Source of the DNA: Pikeienuella piscinae
GTDB taxonomy: Bacteria > Pseudomonadota > Alphaproteobacteria > Rhodobacterales > Rhodobacteraceae
DNA length: 64,000 bases
Direction: 5' to 3'
Assembly: GCF_011044155.1 (NCBI RefSeq)
Contig: NZ_CP049056.1
Span: 2,728,001 to 2,792,000 of the forward strand
Shown: in pieces, positions 9,718 through 18,453 of the stretch
How positions within the stretch are numbered: the stretch's first letter is position 1
How the letters are laid out: the number at the start of each line of letters is the position of its first letter
Position numbers and translations under genes: made by a program
Notes under the pieces: generated by a model
Seen by the model: the letters and a program-made list of their open reading frames with translations, nothing else
The model's database searches: none
Told to the model about the DNA's origin: nothing

Positions 9718-10105
9718 TGGTTTCTTTTTTCTAAGCTTGATTATGGTTGTCTATGGCGGTTGGAAGCTGGGGATTACCATGCCTGGTATTCTTCGCACAG
9801 GGTTACCCCGATATCATCCCAGAGGGATTATTCGGTGGATAACATGTTCGGTCTACGGGAGCTGGAGATGAAACTTTCGCGAATTCAGGAAGTTGGCATG
9901 GCGCATGGGTTTGTTCCTTTCTCGGTATAAGACAGGGGCGGTGGGTTATCCTCATGTCTAGGTCTCGCGGCGACGGATTCATCCCGTGATGAATGGAATC
10001 GAGGTTTTCCACCCGAACGTGTCACCGCTGCTGGTTATCCCCGAAGCCCCGGATTATCCTCGCCCGGCGCCGCGTTGGCTGACCGCACATGCATTTCGGG
10101 GCTTG
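9718..10105. other. oriC: Putative chromosomal replication origin (oriC)
   Basis: A 388-bp gap between the divergent hemE and ppsR. This is the gene pair (hemE and a DUF299/RP001-type gene) that flanks the origin in Caulobacter and Rickettsia. It has several DnaA-box-like sites against TTATCCACA: TTATCCACC on the minus strand (9834-9842), TTATCCTCA (9946-9954), TTTTCCACC (10005-10013), TTATCCCCG (10035-10043) and TTATCCTCG (10054-10062). The TTATCC core occurs four times, where about 0.2 would be expected by chance in this length. A T-rich patch (9721-9733) lies next to hemE. Genes on both sides are transcribed outward, and parS sites and parAB lie within 10 kb. No box is a perfect consensus. 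Promoters for hemE and ppsR must also lie here. Confidence 0.7.
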
Positions 10106-10918
10106 ATGAAGAAGATCGTTTACCTCCTTTCGGATTCAACTGGCGAGACGGTGGCGCGGGTCGGCGCGGCCGCGCTCAGTCTCTTCAATCGCGCGGTGGA
10201 CAAGCGTCTTCGGGTATTCATCAGAAGCGAAGCGGAGGCCGATGCTGTTATCGATGAGTTTCGCCGCGAGCCGGGCGCTGTCATCGTCACCATGGTAAAT
10301 CCCGATCTAAGGGAGCGTATCATGAACGCGGCGGAAACGCTCGGTCTGCCGGCGTTCGCGGTCCTGCAACCCGTCGTCGGAATGCTCGAGGCGCATCTTG
10401 GCGAGACGGCGAAACCGCTCATGGGTGGACAATATGTGGTTGACGATCTCTATTACCGACGGATCGACGCCATCGATTACGCAATTTCGCACGACGATGG
10501 GGCGCTGACTGACAGGCTCGCCCGCGCTGACGTCATTCTGACCGGGGTGAGCCGCACCTCGAAAACGCCGACATGCATCTATCTGGCGGTGCGAGGAGTG
10601 AAAGCCGCGAATCTTCCGCTTGTACCGGGCGCCAATCCGCCGCCAGCGTTTTTCAGCGCGATTTCCGGCGGCGTGCCGGTGGTGGCGTTGACCGCCAGCC
10701 CGGCGCGGCTGGCTCAAATACGAAGCCATCGGCTGGAGGCGATCGGCCATGATCGCGGCGCCGAATACGCGGCGCTCGAAATGATCCGCCGCGAGGTTGC
10801 AGACGCCCGTCTGTTGTTCGAGCGGATCGGGGCGCCGGTGATCGACGTCACTCGCCGTTCGATCGAAGAAACTGCGGCAGAGATCATGGCGATTCTGCGC
10901 AAACTGGGGCGCGCATGA
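10106..10918 (+). CDS. ppsR: Pyruvate, water/phosphate dikinase regulatory protein (DUF299 kinase/pyrophosphorylase)
   Basis: A bifunctional kinase/phosphotransferase that inactivates PEP synthase or PPDK by ADP-dependent phosphorylation and reactivates it by phosphorolysis. The 270-residue length matches. The start KKIVYLLSDSTGETVARVG is the family N-terminus, and the nucleotide-binding loop GVSRTSKT is at 147-154. The frame runs upstream to 9986, but that part covers the oriC-like gap and has no family similarity I recognise. The ATG at 10106, after CGGGG, fits. The 3' end overlaps maf by 4 nt. Whether the target is PEP synthase or PPDK cannot be told here. Confidence 0.92.
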   Translation: MKKIVYLLSDSTGETVARVGAAALSLFNRAVDKRLRVFIRSEAEADAVIDEFRREPGAVIVTMVNPDLRERIMNAAETLGLPAFAVLQPVVGMLEAHLGETAKPLMGGQYVVDDLYYRRIDAIDYAISHDDGALTDRLARADVILTGVSRTSKTPTCIYLAVRGVKAANLPLVPGANPPPAFFSAISGGVPVVALTASPARLAQIRSHRLEAIGHDRGAEYAALEMIRREVADARLLFERIGAPVIDVTRRSIEETAAEIMAILRKLGRA

Positions 10919-11514
10919 GCGCGCCGTTGATCCTCGCGTCGGCCAGCCCGGCACGCGCCGAGATGCTCCGGCGCGCCGGAGCCGCGCCTGAGATCGTCCC
11001 GGCCCGCGTCGATGAGGCCGAAGTGAAGATCGCGCTGCGCGCCGCCGGCGCGGCCCCCCGCGACCAGGCCGACGCATTGGCGGAGATGAAGGCGATCAGG
11101 GTCTCCAGCCGTTTCCCCGGCGTGCTGGTGATCGGGGCCGATCAGGTGCTGGATCTGGATGGCGACGCGTTCGACAAACCGGAAACACTGGACGACGCGC
11201 GCGCGCAGCTTCTCCGGCTCCGGGGCGCTCGGCACTCGCTTTACAGCGCGGCGGTTATCGCCGTCGACGGTGCGGCGGTCTGGCGTCATATCGGCCACGC
11301 GCGGCTGACCATGCGTGCGTTTACCGACAGTTTTCTTGACGACTATCTCAGCACCATTGGCGGAGGGGCGCTAACCACCGCCGGCGGGTACAGGATCGAG
11401 GAAGAAGGCGTGCGGCTCTTTTCGCGAATAGAAGGCGACTGGTTCTCCATACTCGGGTTGCCGCTGCTGGAGCTGCTGGCCTTCCTGCGGGTGCGTGGAG
11501 CGCTCGCCGAATGA
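10915..11514 (+). CDS. maf: Maf-family nucleotide pyrophosphatase
   Basis: Maf proteins hydrolyse non-canonical or modified nucleoside triphosphates (dTTP/UTP, or m7GTP, depending on subgroup) to the monophosphate. This 199-residue product has the N-terminal SASPARAEML loop, GADQVLDLDG with the catalytic-region aspartate, KPETLDDAR, and GGYRIEEEGVRLF with IEGDWFSILGLPL. It starts within the ppsR stop (ATGA overlap) and ends with an ATGA overlap into aroE, so the block is probably translationally coupled. Subgroup specificity was not determined. Confidence 0.92.
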   Translation: MSAPLILASASPARAEMLRRAGAAPEIVPARVDEAEVKIALRAAGAAPRDQADALAEMKAIRVSSRFPGVLVIGADQVLDLDGDAFDKPETLDDARAQLLRLRGARHSLYSAAVIAVDGAAVWRHIGHARLTMRAFTDSFLDDYLSTIGGGALTTAGGYRIEEEGVRLFSRIEGDWFSILGLPLLELLAFLRVRGALAE

Positions 11515-12347
11515 TCGGATCAGCGATGCTTCACGCCGGCGTCATGGGTTGGCCTGTCGCCCATTCCCGCTCGCCGGAAATACACGGATACTGGCTGAAG
11601 AAATATGGAATCCAGGGCTCTTATGAGCGCGTGCCTTCCGATCCCTCCGATTTCGAAACTGATGTTCATCGGCTGAGAGACTCGGGTTGGCGGGGCGTGA
11701 ACGTCACGATTCCGCACAAGGAGGCGGCGCTTTCGCTTGCAGACGAAGCGACGCCCCGCGCGCGCGCCATTGGCGCCGCCAACACTATTACCTTCAGCCG
11801 ATCCGGGCGGATCCTAGCCGACAATACGGATGCGTTCGGTTTCATCGAGAACCTGAAAGAACGCGCCGGCGCGAGCTGGCGGCGCGAAGCGCCCGCGATT
11901 GTGCTGGGCGCCGGGGGCGCGGCGCGCGCGGTGGTTCATGCGCTACTTGAATCGGGTGCGCGAACTGTCACCCTCGCGAATCGGACGCAGAGCCGCGCCG
12001 AGGCTCTGGCCACGGCGTTCGGTCCCCCGGCGCGCGCGGTCGAGTGGGCCGGAATTGGTGAAGCGCTCGCGGGCGCCGGGCTCATCGTCAATACGACGAG
12101 TGCCGGCATGGACGGCCGCCCACCGCTTGACATCGATTTTGCCGCCGCCCCGGCGGATGTGATCGTGACCGACATTGTCTATACGCCGCTGATCACGCCT
12201 TTTCTCGACGCCGCGACTGCGCGGGGCCTGATCGCGATCGATGGACTGGGAATGCTGCTCCATCAAGCCCGGCCCGGTTTCGAAGCCTGGTTCGGGGTCG
12301 CGCCGCAAGTTGACGAGACGCTCCGCGCGTTGATGCTTGCGCCATGA
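11511..12347 (+). CDS. aroE: Shikimate dehydrogenase (NADP+)
   Basis: AroE reduces 3-dehydroshikimate to shikimate with NADPH in aromatic amino-acid synthesis. The 278-residue protein has the substrate-binding GWPVAHSRSPEIHG near the start, the catalytic lysine in NVTIPHKEA, the paired aspartate in DNTDAFGF, and the NADP-binding GAGGAARAV. The 5' end overlaps maf and the 3' end overlaps coaE, each by 4 nt. The position between maf and coaE is a conserved alphaproteobacterial arrangement. Confidence 0.96.
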   Translation: MIGSAMLHAGVMGWPVAHSRSPEIHGYWLKKYGIQGSYERVPSDPSDFETDVHRLRDSGWRGVNVTIPHKEAALSLADEATPRARAIGAANTITFSRSGRILADNTDAFGFIENLKERAGASWRREAPAIVLGAGGAARAVVHALLESGARTVTLANRTQSRAEALATAFGPPARAVEWAGIGEALAGAGLIVNTTSAGMDGRPPLDIDFAAAPADVIVTDIVYTPLITPFLDAATARGLIAIDGLGMLLHQARPGFEAWFGVAPQVDETLRALMLAP

Positions 12348-12946
12348 TCACCATTGCTCTCACCGGCTCCATCGGCATGGGAAAATCGACCGCCGCGAAG
12401 ATGTTTGCTGACGCCGGCGCGTTCGTCTGGGACGCGGATGAAGCCGTGCACCGGCTTTACGCCGCCGGGGGGGCCGGCGCGCGGGCCATCGAGGCCCTTG
12501 CGCCGGACGCCGTCGCAGACGGCGCGGTCGACAGGCGAGCGCTTCGCGACGCCGTCCTCGCCAATCCCCTCTTGCTGAAACGGATAGAGGCTGCGATTCA
12601 CCCGCTGGTCGCCACCGACCGCATGGCGGCGCTTCAGAAAGCGGAAGAGACGGGCGCTGCGGTCGCGGTCTGCGACATTCCGCTGCTTTATGAGACCGGG
12701 GGCGATGCGGCCTTCGATCATGTGGCGGTGGTCTCCGCACCACAGGAGGTGCAGCGCGCGCGCGTTCTGGCCCGTCCAGGCATGACTGAGGCGGCTTTCG
12801 CGGCGATACGCGACAAGCAGATGGACGACGCCGAGAAGCGCCGTCGCGCGGATTTCGTGATCGACACGGGGCAAGGTTTCGACGCAACGCGCGCGGAAAT
12901 AAAGCGGATCATGCGCAAGCTGACCGGAGAGGACGCCAATGCGTGA
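12344..12946 (+). CDS. coaE: Dephospho-CoA kinase
   Basis: CoaE phosphorylates the 3'-hydroxyl of dephospho-CoA, the last step of coenzyme A synthesis. The 200-residue protein opens with the P-loop GSIGMGKST, followed by a [10 protein letters not shown]-type substrate region, and has [10 protein letters not shown] and the lid residues [12 protein letters not shown] in the expected order. The start overlaps the aroE stop by 4 nt and the end overlaps dnaQ by 8 nt. Confidence 0.96.
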   Translation: MITIALTGSIGMGKSTAAKMFADAGAFVWDADEAVHRLYAAGGAGARAIEALAPDAVADGAVDRRALRDAVLANPLLLKRIEAAIHPLVATDRMAALQKAEETGAAVAVCDIPLLYETGGDAAFDHVAVVSAPQEVQRARVLARPGMTEAAFAAIRDKQMDDAEKRRRADFVIDTGQGFDATRAEIKRIMRKLTGEDANA

Positions 12947-13646
12947 AATCGTGCTCGATACCGAAACCACCGGGCTCGACCCTTTCGATGGACATCGCAT
13001 TGTCGAGATCGGTGGCGTCGAGTTGCTGAACCACATGCCGACGGGCCGGTTTTATCATCAGTATATCAATCCGATGCGGGATATGCCGGCGGAGGCCTTC
13101 GCTGTTCACGGCCTGTCGAGCGAACGGCTGTCGAAGGAGCCGGTTTTCGCCGCAATCGCCGAAGAATTTGTCGCTTTCATCGGCGACGCGACGCTGGTGA
13201 TCCACAATGCGCCCTTCGACATGAAGTTCATCAATGCTGAGTTGCGCGCGCTCGGTCTTGATCCGCTTCCTGCGGAGCGGGCCCGCGATACGCTGGCGAT
13301 GGCGCGAAAACGCTTCCCAGGTTCCCCCGCTGGTCTGGATGCACTCTGTCGCCGGTTCGGTATCGATAACTCGGCGCGGGAGAAGCACGGCGCGCTGCTC
13401 GATAGCGAGCTGCTGGCGGAGGTTTATCTCGAGTTGATCGGTGGGAGGCAACCCGATCTCGGGGTATCGCTTTCGCCGGGCGGCGCGACCACGCAAACAG
13501 TTGTTTCGACTGCTTCAGCATGGCGGCCCGGCTTGCGCCCAGCGCCCCTGCCGCCTCGGTTGACCGAAGAAGATGCGGCGCGGCATGCGGCTTTCGTCGA
13601 GTCCCTTGGGCCGGATGCGCTCTGGTGGCGTACGCCCGGCGGGTGA
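12939..13646 (+). CDS. dnaQ: DNA polymerase III epsilon subunit (3'-5' proofreading exonuclease)
   Basis: The proofreading subunit of the replicative polymerase. The 235-residue protein has the DEDD-family exonuclease motifs: Exo [11 protein letters not shown] near residue 7, Exo [16 protein letters not shown] around 89, and Exo [20 protein letters not shown] around 150-166. A proline/alanine-rich C-terminal tail follows, which in the family contacts the alpha subunit. The ATG lies inside the 3' end of coaE with GGAGAGGACG upstream. It ends the origin-proximal plus-strand block and converges with secB. Confidence 0.95.
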   Translation: MREIVLDTETTGLDPFDGHRIVEIGGVELLNHMPTGRFYHQYINPMRDMPAEAFAVHGLSSERLSKEPVFAAIAEEFVAFIGDATLVIHNAPFDMKFINAELRALGLDPLPAERARDTLAMARKRFPGSPAGLDALCRRFGIDNSAREKHGALLDSELLAEVYLELIGGRQPDLGVSLSPGGATTQTVVSTASAWRPGLRPAPLPPRLTEEDAARHAAFVESLGPDALWWRTPGG

Positions 13647-13653
13647 GTGCGCC

Positions 13654-14145
13654 TCAGGCGGAGCCCGCCGTCGCGCCGGCGAGACCCTGGGCGGCGGATT
13701 TCCGCCGCTCGACCTCGCTCCGGTAAAGATTGGCGAAATCCACCATGTCCAGCATAAGCGGCGGATAGCCGCCATCGCGCGTCAGGTCGGCGACGATACG
13801 CCGCGTGAAAGGGAACAGTAAACGCGGACATTCGACCAGCAGGAATGGGTGCAGCTGCGCGTCCGGCACGTTGGCGATCTCGAAAAGGCCAGCGTATTCG
13901 ACTTCAACGATGAACAGCACATCATCTTCGTGCTTCGCCGTCGCGTTGACCTTGAGGATCACCTCATATGCGTTTTCGCCGCGCTTTTTCGCGTCGAGAT
14001 TGACTCCGACCTGGATCTCCGGCTTGCGGTCCATCCGCCCGTCGCCCTTCTGGACGGCGACATTTTCGAAGGATGCGTCGCGCACATACTGCGCCTTGAT
14101 CGCGACGCGCGGGCCCTGCGCAGCCGTTGGTTCTGCTTCAGCCAT
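13654..14145 (-). CDS. secB: Protein-export chaperone SecB
   Basis: SecB is the tetrameric cytosolic chaperone that keeps preproteins unfolded and delivers them to SecA. The 163-residue product has the typical YVRDASFENV segment, the VEYAGLFEI strand, and the C-terminal helix LDMVDFANLYRSE. The open frame begins at 14196. I chose the ATG at 14145, preceded by GGGAGG, which gives the normal family N-terminus (MAEAEP). It converges with dnaQ with 7 bp between stops, and the shared 3' region contains a GC-rich inverted repeat without a T-tract. Confidence 0.95.
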   Translation of the reverse strand: MAEAEPTAAQGPRVAIKAQYVRDASFENVAVQKGDGRMDRKPEIQVGVNLDAKKRGENAYEVILKVNATAKHEDDVLFIVEVEYAGLFEIANVPDAQLHPFLLVECPRLLFPFTRRIVADLTRDGGYPPLMLDMVDFANLYRSEVERRKSAAQGLAGATAGSA

Positions 14146-14216
14146 GACAGCCTCCCAGGGTCGTTGATGCGGGAGAACCGCTAACATGGGCTGCATGGGA
14201 GAGCAATTGCACCCGT

Positions 14217-14714
14217 TCAGCGCGGCGGTATCGTCCAGCCGCTCGGTTCACGCGGCCGATCCGGGTTTCGCGACTCCGTAAGATCCTCGTATTCCGCATC
14301 GATCGGCCCATCATCCCGCCGGCTTGCGGGGCTCCGTCGCGGTCCGGACGCGACATGAACCGCCCGGGCGGCGAGGCGCGGGCCGGCCCAGCCGATCAGC
14401 GCGACCCTGACGGGCGGCAGCAGCAGCAGAAAGCCGAGCGTGTCGGTGAAGAACCCGGGTGTCAGCATCAGGAGACCGGCGACCAGGATCATTACCCCCT
14501 CGACTAACGGTCCGCGCGGGTCGCCCCCCTCGGCCAGCGCCTGCTGCATGCGCGCCAACGCCGAAAAGCCCTGCGCGCGCAAGAGAACGCCGCCGATGAT
14601 CGCGGTCAGAAACACCAGTGCGAGCGTCGGCCACAGGCCAAGCGCCCCGCCGACCTGGATGAAGAGCGCGATCTCGACGATCGGTACGACGATCAGCGCG
14701 ATGAAAATCCACAT
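14217..14714 (-). CDS. fxsA: FxsA family membrane protein
   Basis: A 165-residue cytoplasmic-membrane protein of the FxsA family, known for suppressing F exclusion of phage T7 in E. coli when overproduced. Its normal role is unclear. The family core is visible: MWIFIALIVVPIVEIALFI as the first span, TLALVFLTAIIGGVLLRAQG, then GVMILVAGLLMLTPGFFTD and a charged C-terminal tail. The frame extends upstream to 14837, but the ATG at 14714 has a strong GGAGGAAGT site and the canonical start. It sits next to secB and divergent from the Tim44-like gene. Confidence 0.9.
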   Translation of the reverse strand: MWIFIALIVVPIVEIALFIQVGGALGLWPTLALVFLTAIIGGVLLRAQGFSALARMQQALAEGGDPRGPLVEGVMILVAGLLMLTPGFFTDTLGFLLLLPPVRVALIGWAGPRLAARAVHVASGPRRSPASRRDDGPIDAEYEDLTESRNPDRPREPSGWTIPPR

Positions 14715-14866
14715 ACTTCCTCCTTCCAGCCACGAACGGATGTTTCGTCGGCGCTGAGCGGGCCGACGGCGCGCCGCGACGGCGTGGACAGTACGGGCGT
14801 CAAAGCCTACATAAGGGTATCGAGCCGCGCGCGCCATCCGGGCGTGACCGCGACAGGAGACGTGTT

Positions 14867-15514
14867 ATGGGCGACGGCCTGCTCACCCTTATCATTCTGG
14901 CCGGAATCACGGTGTTTCTCGTGCTTCGGTTGAAGAATGTCCTTGGCGCCAAGACCGGGCTGGAGAAGAAACCGGAGCCGGTATTCGGGGCGCGAAGAAC
15001 GGCCGAGGCCGAGCCGCGGGTCGAAGACCGGGAAGAACCCGAACCGATCGCCGCGAACGATCCGCTGGCGGAAACCTGGGCGGCGTTCCGCGCGATCGAG
15101 CCCGATTTTTCGCCGCGCGATTTCGTAGAGGGCGCGAAACGCGCATACGAGATGCTGCTGATGGCCTACGAAAATGGCGAGAAGGCGGTTCTGGAGACCT
15201 ATCTCTCGCCCGACGTTTATCAGGACTTCGCCGCCGCAATCGACCAGCGCGCAAATGAGGGTCTGACGGTCGACGCCCGTTTCGTCGGCGTGCGCGAAGC
15301 GAAGATCACGGGCGCACGGTTCGACGCCGACGAGCAAATTGCCGAGATCGATCTGCGTTTCGTCGGTGAACTTGTGACCGTCGTTCGCGATCAGGAGCAT
15401 CGCGTGGTTGAGGGCGACCCCAACGAGATCAGACGCGAGACGGATCACTGGACATTCGGCCGCAAACTGGGCGCGCCGGACCCGAACTGGCTCCTCATCG
15501 CCACCGGGGAATGA
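14867..15514 (+). CDS. Tim44/TimA-family membrane-anchored protein
   Basis: A 215-residue protein with one N-terminal membrane span (about 3-20, LLTLIILAGITVFLVLRL), a charged proline-rich linker, and a C-terminal Tim44-like domain (about 70-215, with FVEGAKRAYEMLLMAYENG and DHWTFGRKLGAPDPNWLL). The mitochondrial relative tethers Hsp70 to the import channel. Bacterial TimA-type proteins sit at the inner membrane with undefined partners. AGGAGACG precedes the ATG. It is divergent from fxsA-secB, and the smr gene follows 22 bp after the stop. Confidence 0.85.
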   Translation: MGDGLLTLIILAGITVFLVLRLKNVLGAKTGLEKKPEPVFGARRTAEAEPRVEDREEPEPIAANDPLAETWAAFRAIEPDFSPRDFVEGAKRAYEMLLMAYENGEKAVLETYLSPDVYQDFAAAIDQRANEGLTVDARFVGVREAKITGARFDADEQIAEIDLRFVGELVTVVRDQEHRVVEGDPNEIRRETDHWTFGRKLGAPDPNWLLIATGE

Positions 15515-15536
15515 GCGCGGTCCGGAATTCAGCCCG

Positions 15537-16112
15537 ATGAGTCGGCGTCGGGGCCGATCGCCGACGACGGAGGAGCTTGCGCTCTGGGATGAGATCGCGG
15601 TCTCTCTCCGGCGCCGGACCAAAACCGCGGCGACCCCAGAGCCCGCGCCCGTCAAGCTGAAATCAGCGTCCGTGAACGTGATCGCGAAACCGGTGTCCGC
15701 GCCGACACAGGCGATCGCGTTGCGTCCGCCGGGGCGCGCCGCGCCCCCGTTCACGCTTCCGGCGGCGCCCGCGCCCCGGCCCAGCGGGCTTGACCGGGCT
15801 ACCGAAACGCGGCTTCGCAAAGGTCGGCGCGCGCCGGACGCGCGGCTCGATCTTCACGGCATGACCGCTCAACGCGCGCATCGGGCGTTGATCGGTTTCG
15901 TCGAGCAAAGCAGCGCCGCGGGGCGTCGCTGCCTGCTGGTCATCACCGGAAAGGGCGGACTCAACGACGCCGCGCCCGGCGTTCTTCACCGTGAAACGCC
16001 GTTTTGGCTCGCGGCGCCGCCCCTCGCCGACATGATCGTCAACGTCACGCCGGCGCATCCGCGTCATGGCGGCGGCGGCGCTCTCTACGTCTATCTGAAG
16101 CGGCGGCGCTGA
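15537..16112 (+). CDS. Smr-domain protein (Smr/MutS2 C-terminal family)
   Basis: A 191-residue protein. The first ~85 residues are Ala/Pro/Arg-rich and probably disordered. The C-terminal ~100 residues form an Smr domain with DLHGMTAQRAH, LLVITGKGG and HGGGGALYVYLKR. Smr domains are nucleic-acid-binding or nicking endonuclease modules, and stand-alone versions have been linked to RNA cleavage or ribosome rescue. The ATG at 15537 follows the Tim44-like stop closely. It converges with pyrD. Confidence 0.85.
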   Translation: MSRRRGRSPTTEELALWDEIAVSLRRRTKTAATPEPAPVKLKSASVNVIAKPVSAPTQAIALRPPGRAAPPFTLPAAPAPRPSGLDRATETRLRKGRRAPDARLDLHGMTAQRAHRALIGFVEQSSAAGRRCLLVITGKGGLNDAAPGVLHRETPFWLAAPPLADMIVNVTPAHPRHGGGGALYVYLKRRR

Positions 16113-16125
16113 TCGCGTCTGACCC

Positions 16126-17172
16126 TCACGCGCCGACCGCTTCGGCCACGGTCGCGAACCCGTCGCGCCGCAGCAGCTTCGCCAGGCTATCCCCGATCCG
16201 GGCGCCGAGAGAAGGCCCCTCGAACACCATGGAGGTATAGAGCTGCACCGCCGACGCGCCGGCGCGGATTCGCTCATAAGCGTCTTCGGCGGAGCCGATG
16301 CCGCCGACGCCGACCAGGGGGACCGCGCCTTTCGTCACCGCGCCGAGGCGGCGGAGAACCGCAAGCGAGGTGGTTCTGAGCGGCGCGCCGGAGAGCCCGC
16401 CGGCTTCGGCGGCGTGGGCGGATCGCAACCCGTCGCGCGCGAGCGTCGTGTTCGTCGCGACAATCCCGTCGATCCCGGCGTTCAGCGCCACGGCGGCGAT
16501 GTCGTCGATCTCCCGCGCCGTCAGGTCGGGCGCGATCTTCAGCAGAACCGGGGTTCGGACGCCGCCCACCGCCAGTTCGTCGCGCGCCGTCAGCGCGCGC
16601 GCCAGAAGCGCTTCGAGCGCGGCCGGCCCCTGCAGGTCGCGCAGCCGCTCGGTGTTGGGCGACGAGACATTGAGCGTCATTGCGCCGACCAGTCCATGAA
16701 GCCCGCGCATCACCGCGACATAATCGCCGGCGCGGTCCTCGCTCGTCTTGTTGGCCCCGAGATTGGCCCAGACCCGCCCCCTGTCGCTCTTCAACGCCCT
16801 GAGGCGCGCGGAAATGGCGTCGAGCCCGTCATTGTTGAAGCCGAAGCGATTGATCGCCGCGTGGTCCTCGTCCAGCCGAAAGAGCCGCGGCCGCGGATTT
16901 CCGGGCTGCGGTCGCGGCGTCACCGCCCCGATTTCGACGAAGCCGAACCCGGCGTCCAGCATCGCGTGCGGCGCTTCGGCGTTCTTGTCGAATCCCGCGG
17001 CGACGCCGATCGGTGACGGGAGCGAAAGACCGAATAGCGAGGTCGCGAGGATAGGATCAGGGGTCGCCTTTGGCCCTAACCCGGCCTTTAGCGCCCGGAT
17101 CGCCATGCGATGCGCGGCTTCGGGGTCGAGCATACGCAGCGCGTGCAGGCCGGCCCGCTCGATCAGGCGCAT
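16126..17172 (-). CDS. pyrD: Dihydroorotate dehydrogenase (quinone), class 2
   Basis: PyrD oxidises dihydroorotate to orotate at the membrane with quinone as acceptor. The 348-residue protein has the N-terminal helical extension of class 2 ([18 protein letters not shown]), FMN-site segments [12 protein letters not shown] and [17 protein letters not shown], the catalytic serine in [15 protein letters not shown], and the phosphate-binding [11 protein letters not shown]. The frame is open to 17298. The ATG at 17172 lies inside the end of the DUF952 gene (10-nt overlap), which points to coupled translation. Confidence 0.95.
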   Translation of the reverse strand: MRLIERAGLHALRMLDPEAAHRMAIRALKAGLGPKATPDPILATSLFGLSLPSPIGVAAGFDKNAEAPHAMLDAGFGFVEIGAVTPRPQPGNPRPRLFRLDEDHAAINRFGFNNDGLDAISARLRALKSDRGRVWANLGANKTSEDRAGDYVAVMRGLHGLVGAMTLNVSSPNTERLRDLQGPAALEALLARALTARDELAVGGVRTPVLLKIAPDLTAREIDDIAAVALNAGIDGIVATNTTLARDGLRSAHAAEAGGLSGAPLRTTSLAVLRRLGAVTKGAVPLVGVGGIGSAEDAYERIRAGASAVQLYTSMVFEGPSLGARIGDSLAKLLRRDGFATVAEAVGA

Positions 17173-17507
17173 TCCGGCGCCGGAAAGATATGGACGCCAT
17201 TTTCGTCCAGTGGCAGTGGCGCGATCCAGCGAACCGTGCTCCGCGCGAGTGGCGCATAGAGATGCGGAAAGAGCGCGCCGCCGCGCGATCGCTCCCACCG
17301 CAGCGCGGGACCGAGCGCATCCGCCTCTACCGCCGCCAGCATCAGGTCGCTTTGGCCGGCGAAATGTTTCGCCGCCGTCTCCGGCGCTTGTTCCGCCGTT
17401 GAGAAATGGATGAACCCGTCGGCGCGGTCGACCGGCGCGCCAAGCGTCTCCCCTTCAGTATCGAGCGCGGCCCATTCCGGACCAGTGAATATCTTGTAGA
17501 TCAGCAT
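17163..17507 (-). CDS. DUF952 family protein
   Basis: A 114-residue protein beginning [16 protein letters not shown] and containing [20 protein letters not shown], the hallmark of DUF952. The family is small, cytosolic and without assigned activity. It has been described as distantly related to ADP-ribosyltransferase-like folds, which I give only as background. It lies upstream of pyrD and overlaps it by 10 nt, and starts divergently from the dehydrogenase gene at 17602. The long upstream frame to 17789 is an antisense shadow. Confidence 0.85.
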   Translation of the reverse strand: MLIYKIFTGPEWAALDTEGETLGAPVDRADGFIHFSTAEQAPETAAKHFAGQSDLMLAAVEADALGPALRWERSRGGALFPHLYAPLARSTVRWIAPLPLDENGVHIFPAPECA

Positions 17508-17601
17508 GGCGGCTGAATCGGTCGCCTCGCCGCCCGGGTCAAGCGATTTCGACTTGCGCCCCGCGCCGGCGCGCATAGCCTCTCTCGGCGAAGGGGGGAC
17601 C

Positions 17602-18417
17602 ATGGCTTTATCCAAGAACATCACCGTGGCCGGCTGCGGCAGAATGGGTCTGCCGATGGCGCGCGCTCTTCGTGCCGCCGGGTTCGCGGCGCGCGGGTTC
17701 GATATCCGGCCGCCGGCCGCCTTCGGCGATTTTGCCATGCACATGATCGACGTCGCGACAATGCGGGCGGAGACGGAGATTCTTATCACTGTCGTGCGCG
17801 ACGCGGCGGAGACCGAAGCGCTGCTCTTTTCCGATCAGGCGGCGCTTTCCGGCCCGCCTCTGACCACCCTCATCGTCTCCTCGACGTTGTCGCCCCGGTT
17901 GCTGCCGGAAATCGCCGCGAGGGCCCCCACGGGCCTCACGCTGATCGACGCGCCGATGTCTGGCGCGCAGGTCGCGGCGGAGGAGCGCCGGCTTTCCTTC
18001 ATGCTTGGCGGCGATCAGGCGACGCTCGACCGGCTGCAGCCGCTTTTCGCCGCGATGGGAGCGGCGTATCATCGGATGGGCGGATTCGGCGCCGGGATGG
18101 CGGCGAAGGTGCTCAACAACTACGTCGCCGCGGCTTCCGTCGCTTCGGTTCGGCAGGCGCTGGAATGGGCGGGGCCGCTGGGCCTCGATCGCGAGCGCCT
18201 TCTCAAGCTGATGCATGACAGTTCCGGCCAGACCTGGTTCGGTTCCAATTTCGAGCGCATCGAATTCGCCGGTGACGGCTACCAAGCCGACAATACGATC
18301 GGCATCCTTCCGAAGGACGTCGCCGCGGCGCTAGACGGGGTTGGCGCGCCGGATGACCCGGTCGGCAGGGCGGTGATCGAACGGCTGAAGCGATTGACGC
18401 CGCTCGAAAAGGAATAG
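17602..18417 (+). CDS. NAD(P)-dependent beta-hydroxyacid dehydrogenase-like protein
   Basis: A 271-residue member of the 3-hydroxyisobutyrate/6-phosphogluconate dehydrogenase superfamily. The Rossmann motif GCGRMGLPMARAL is near residue 11. The substrate-binding segment DAPMSGAQVAAEERRLSFM corresponds to the family DAPVSGG. The catalytic lysine lies in AAKVLNNYVAAAS. It probably reduces or oxidises a small beta-hydroxy acid, but the substrate is not evident. The start at 17602 has AAGGGGGG before it. It stands alone between the DUF952 gene (divergent) and the GST gene (convergent). Confidence 0.85.
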   Translation: MALSKNITVAGCGRMGLPMARALRAAGFAARGFDIRPPAAFGDFAMHMIDVATMRAETEILITVVRDAAETEALLFSDQAALSGPPLTTLIVSSTLSPRLLPEIAARAPTGLTLIDAPMSGAQVAAEERRLSFMLGGDQATLDRLQPLFAAMGAAYHRMGGFGAGMAAKVLNNYVAAASVASVRQALEWAGPLGLDRERLLKLMHDSSGQTWFGSNFERIEFAGDGYQADNTIGILPKDVAAALDGVGAPDDPVGRAVIERLKRLTPLEKE

Positions 18418-18453
18418 ATCCCGGCGACATGAACCGCTGCGCCCGTTAACGAA

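Noticed and set aside
9986-10105. ppsR beginning at 9986
   Set aside because: The extra 40 codons cover the DnaA-box-like region and are not like the family N-terminus. The ATG at 10106 is.
13640-13675. Inverted repeat between the dnaQ and secB stops as a bidirectional terminator
   Set aside because: The arms CGGCGGG and CCCGCCG can pair, but there is no T-tract on either side and the arms extend into coding sequence.
14807-15820. A 337-codon minus-strand frame over the Tim44-like and smr genes
   Set aside because: Antisense shadow. Both plus-strand genes have a plausible start, ribosome site and domain.
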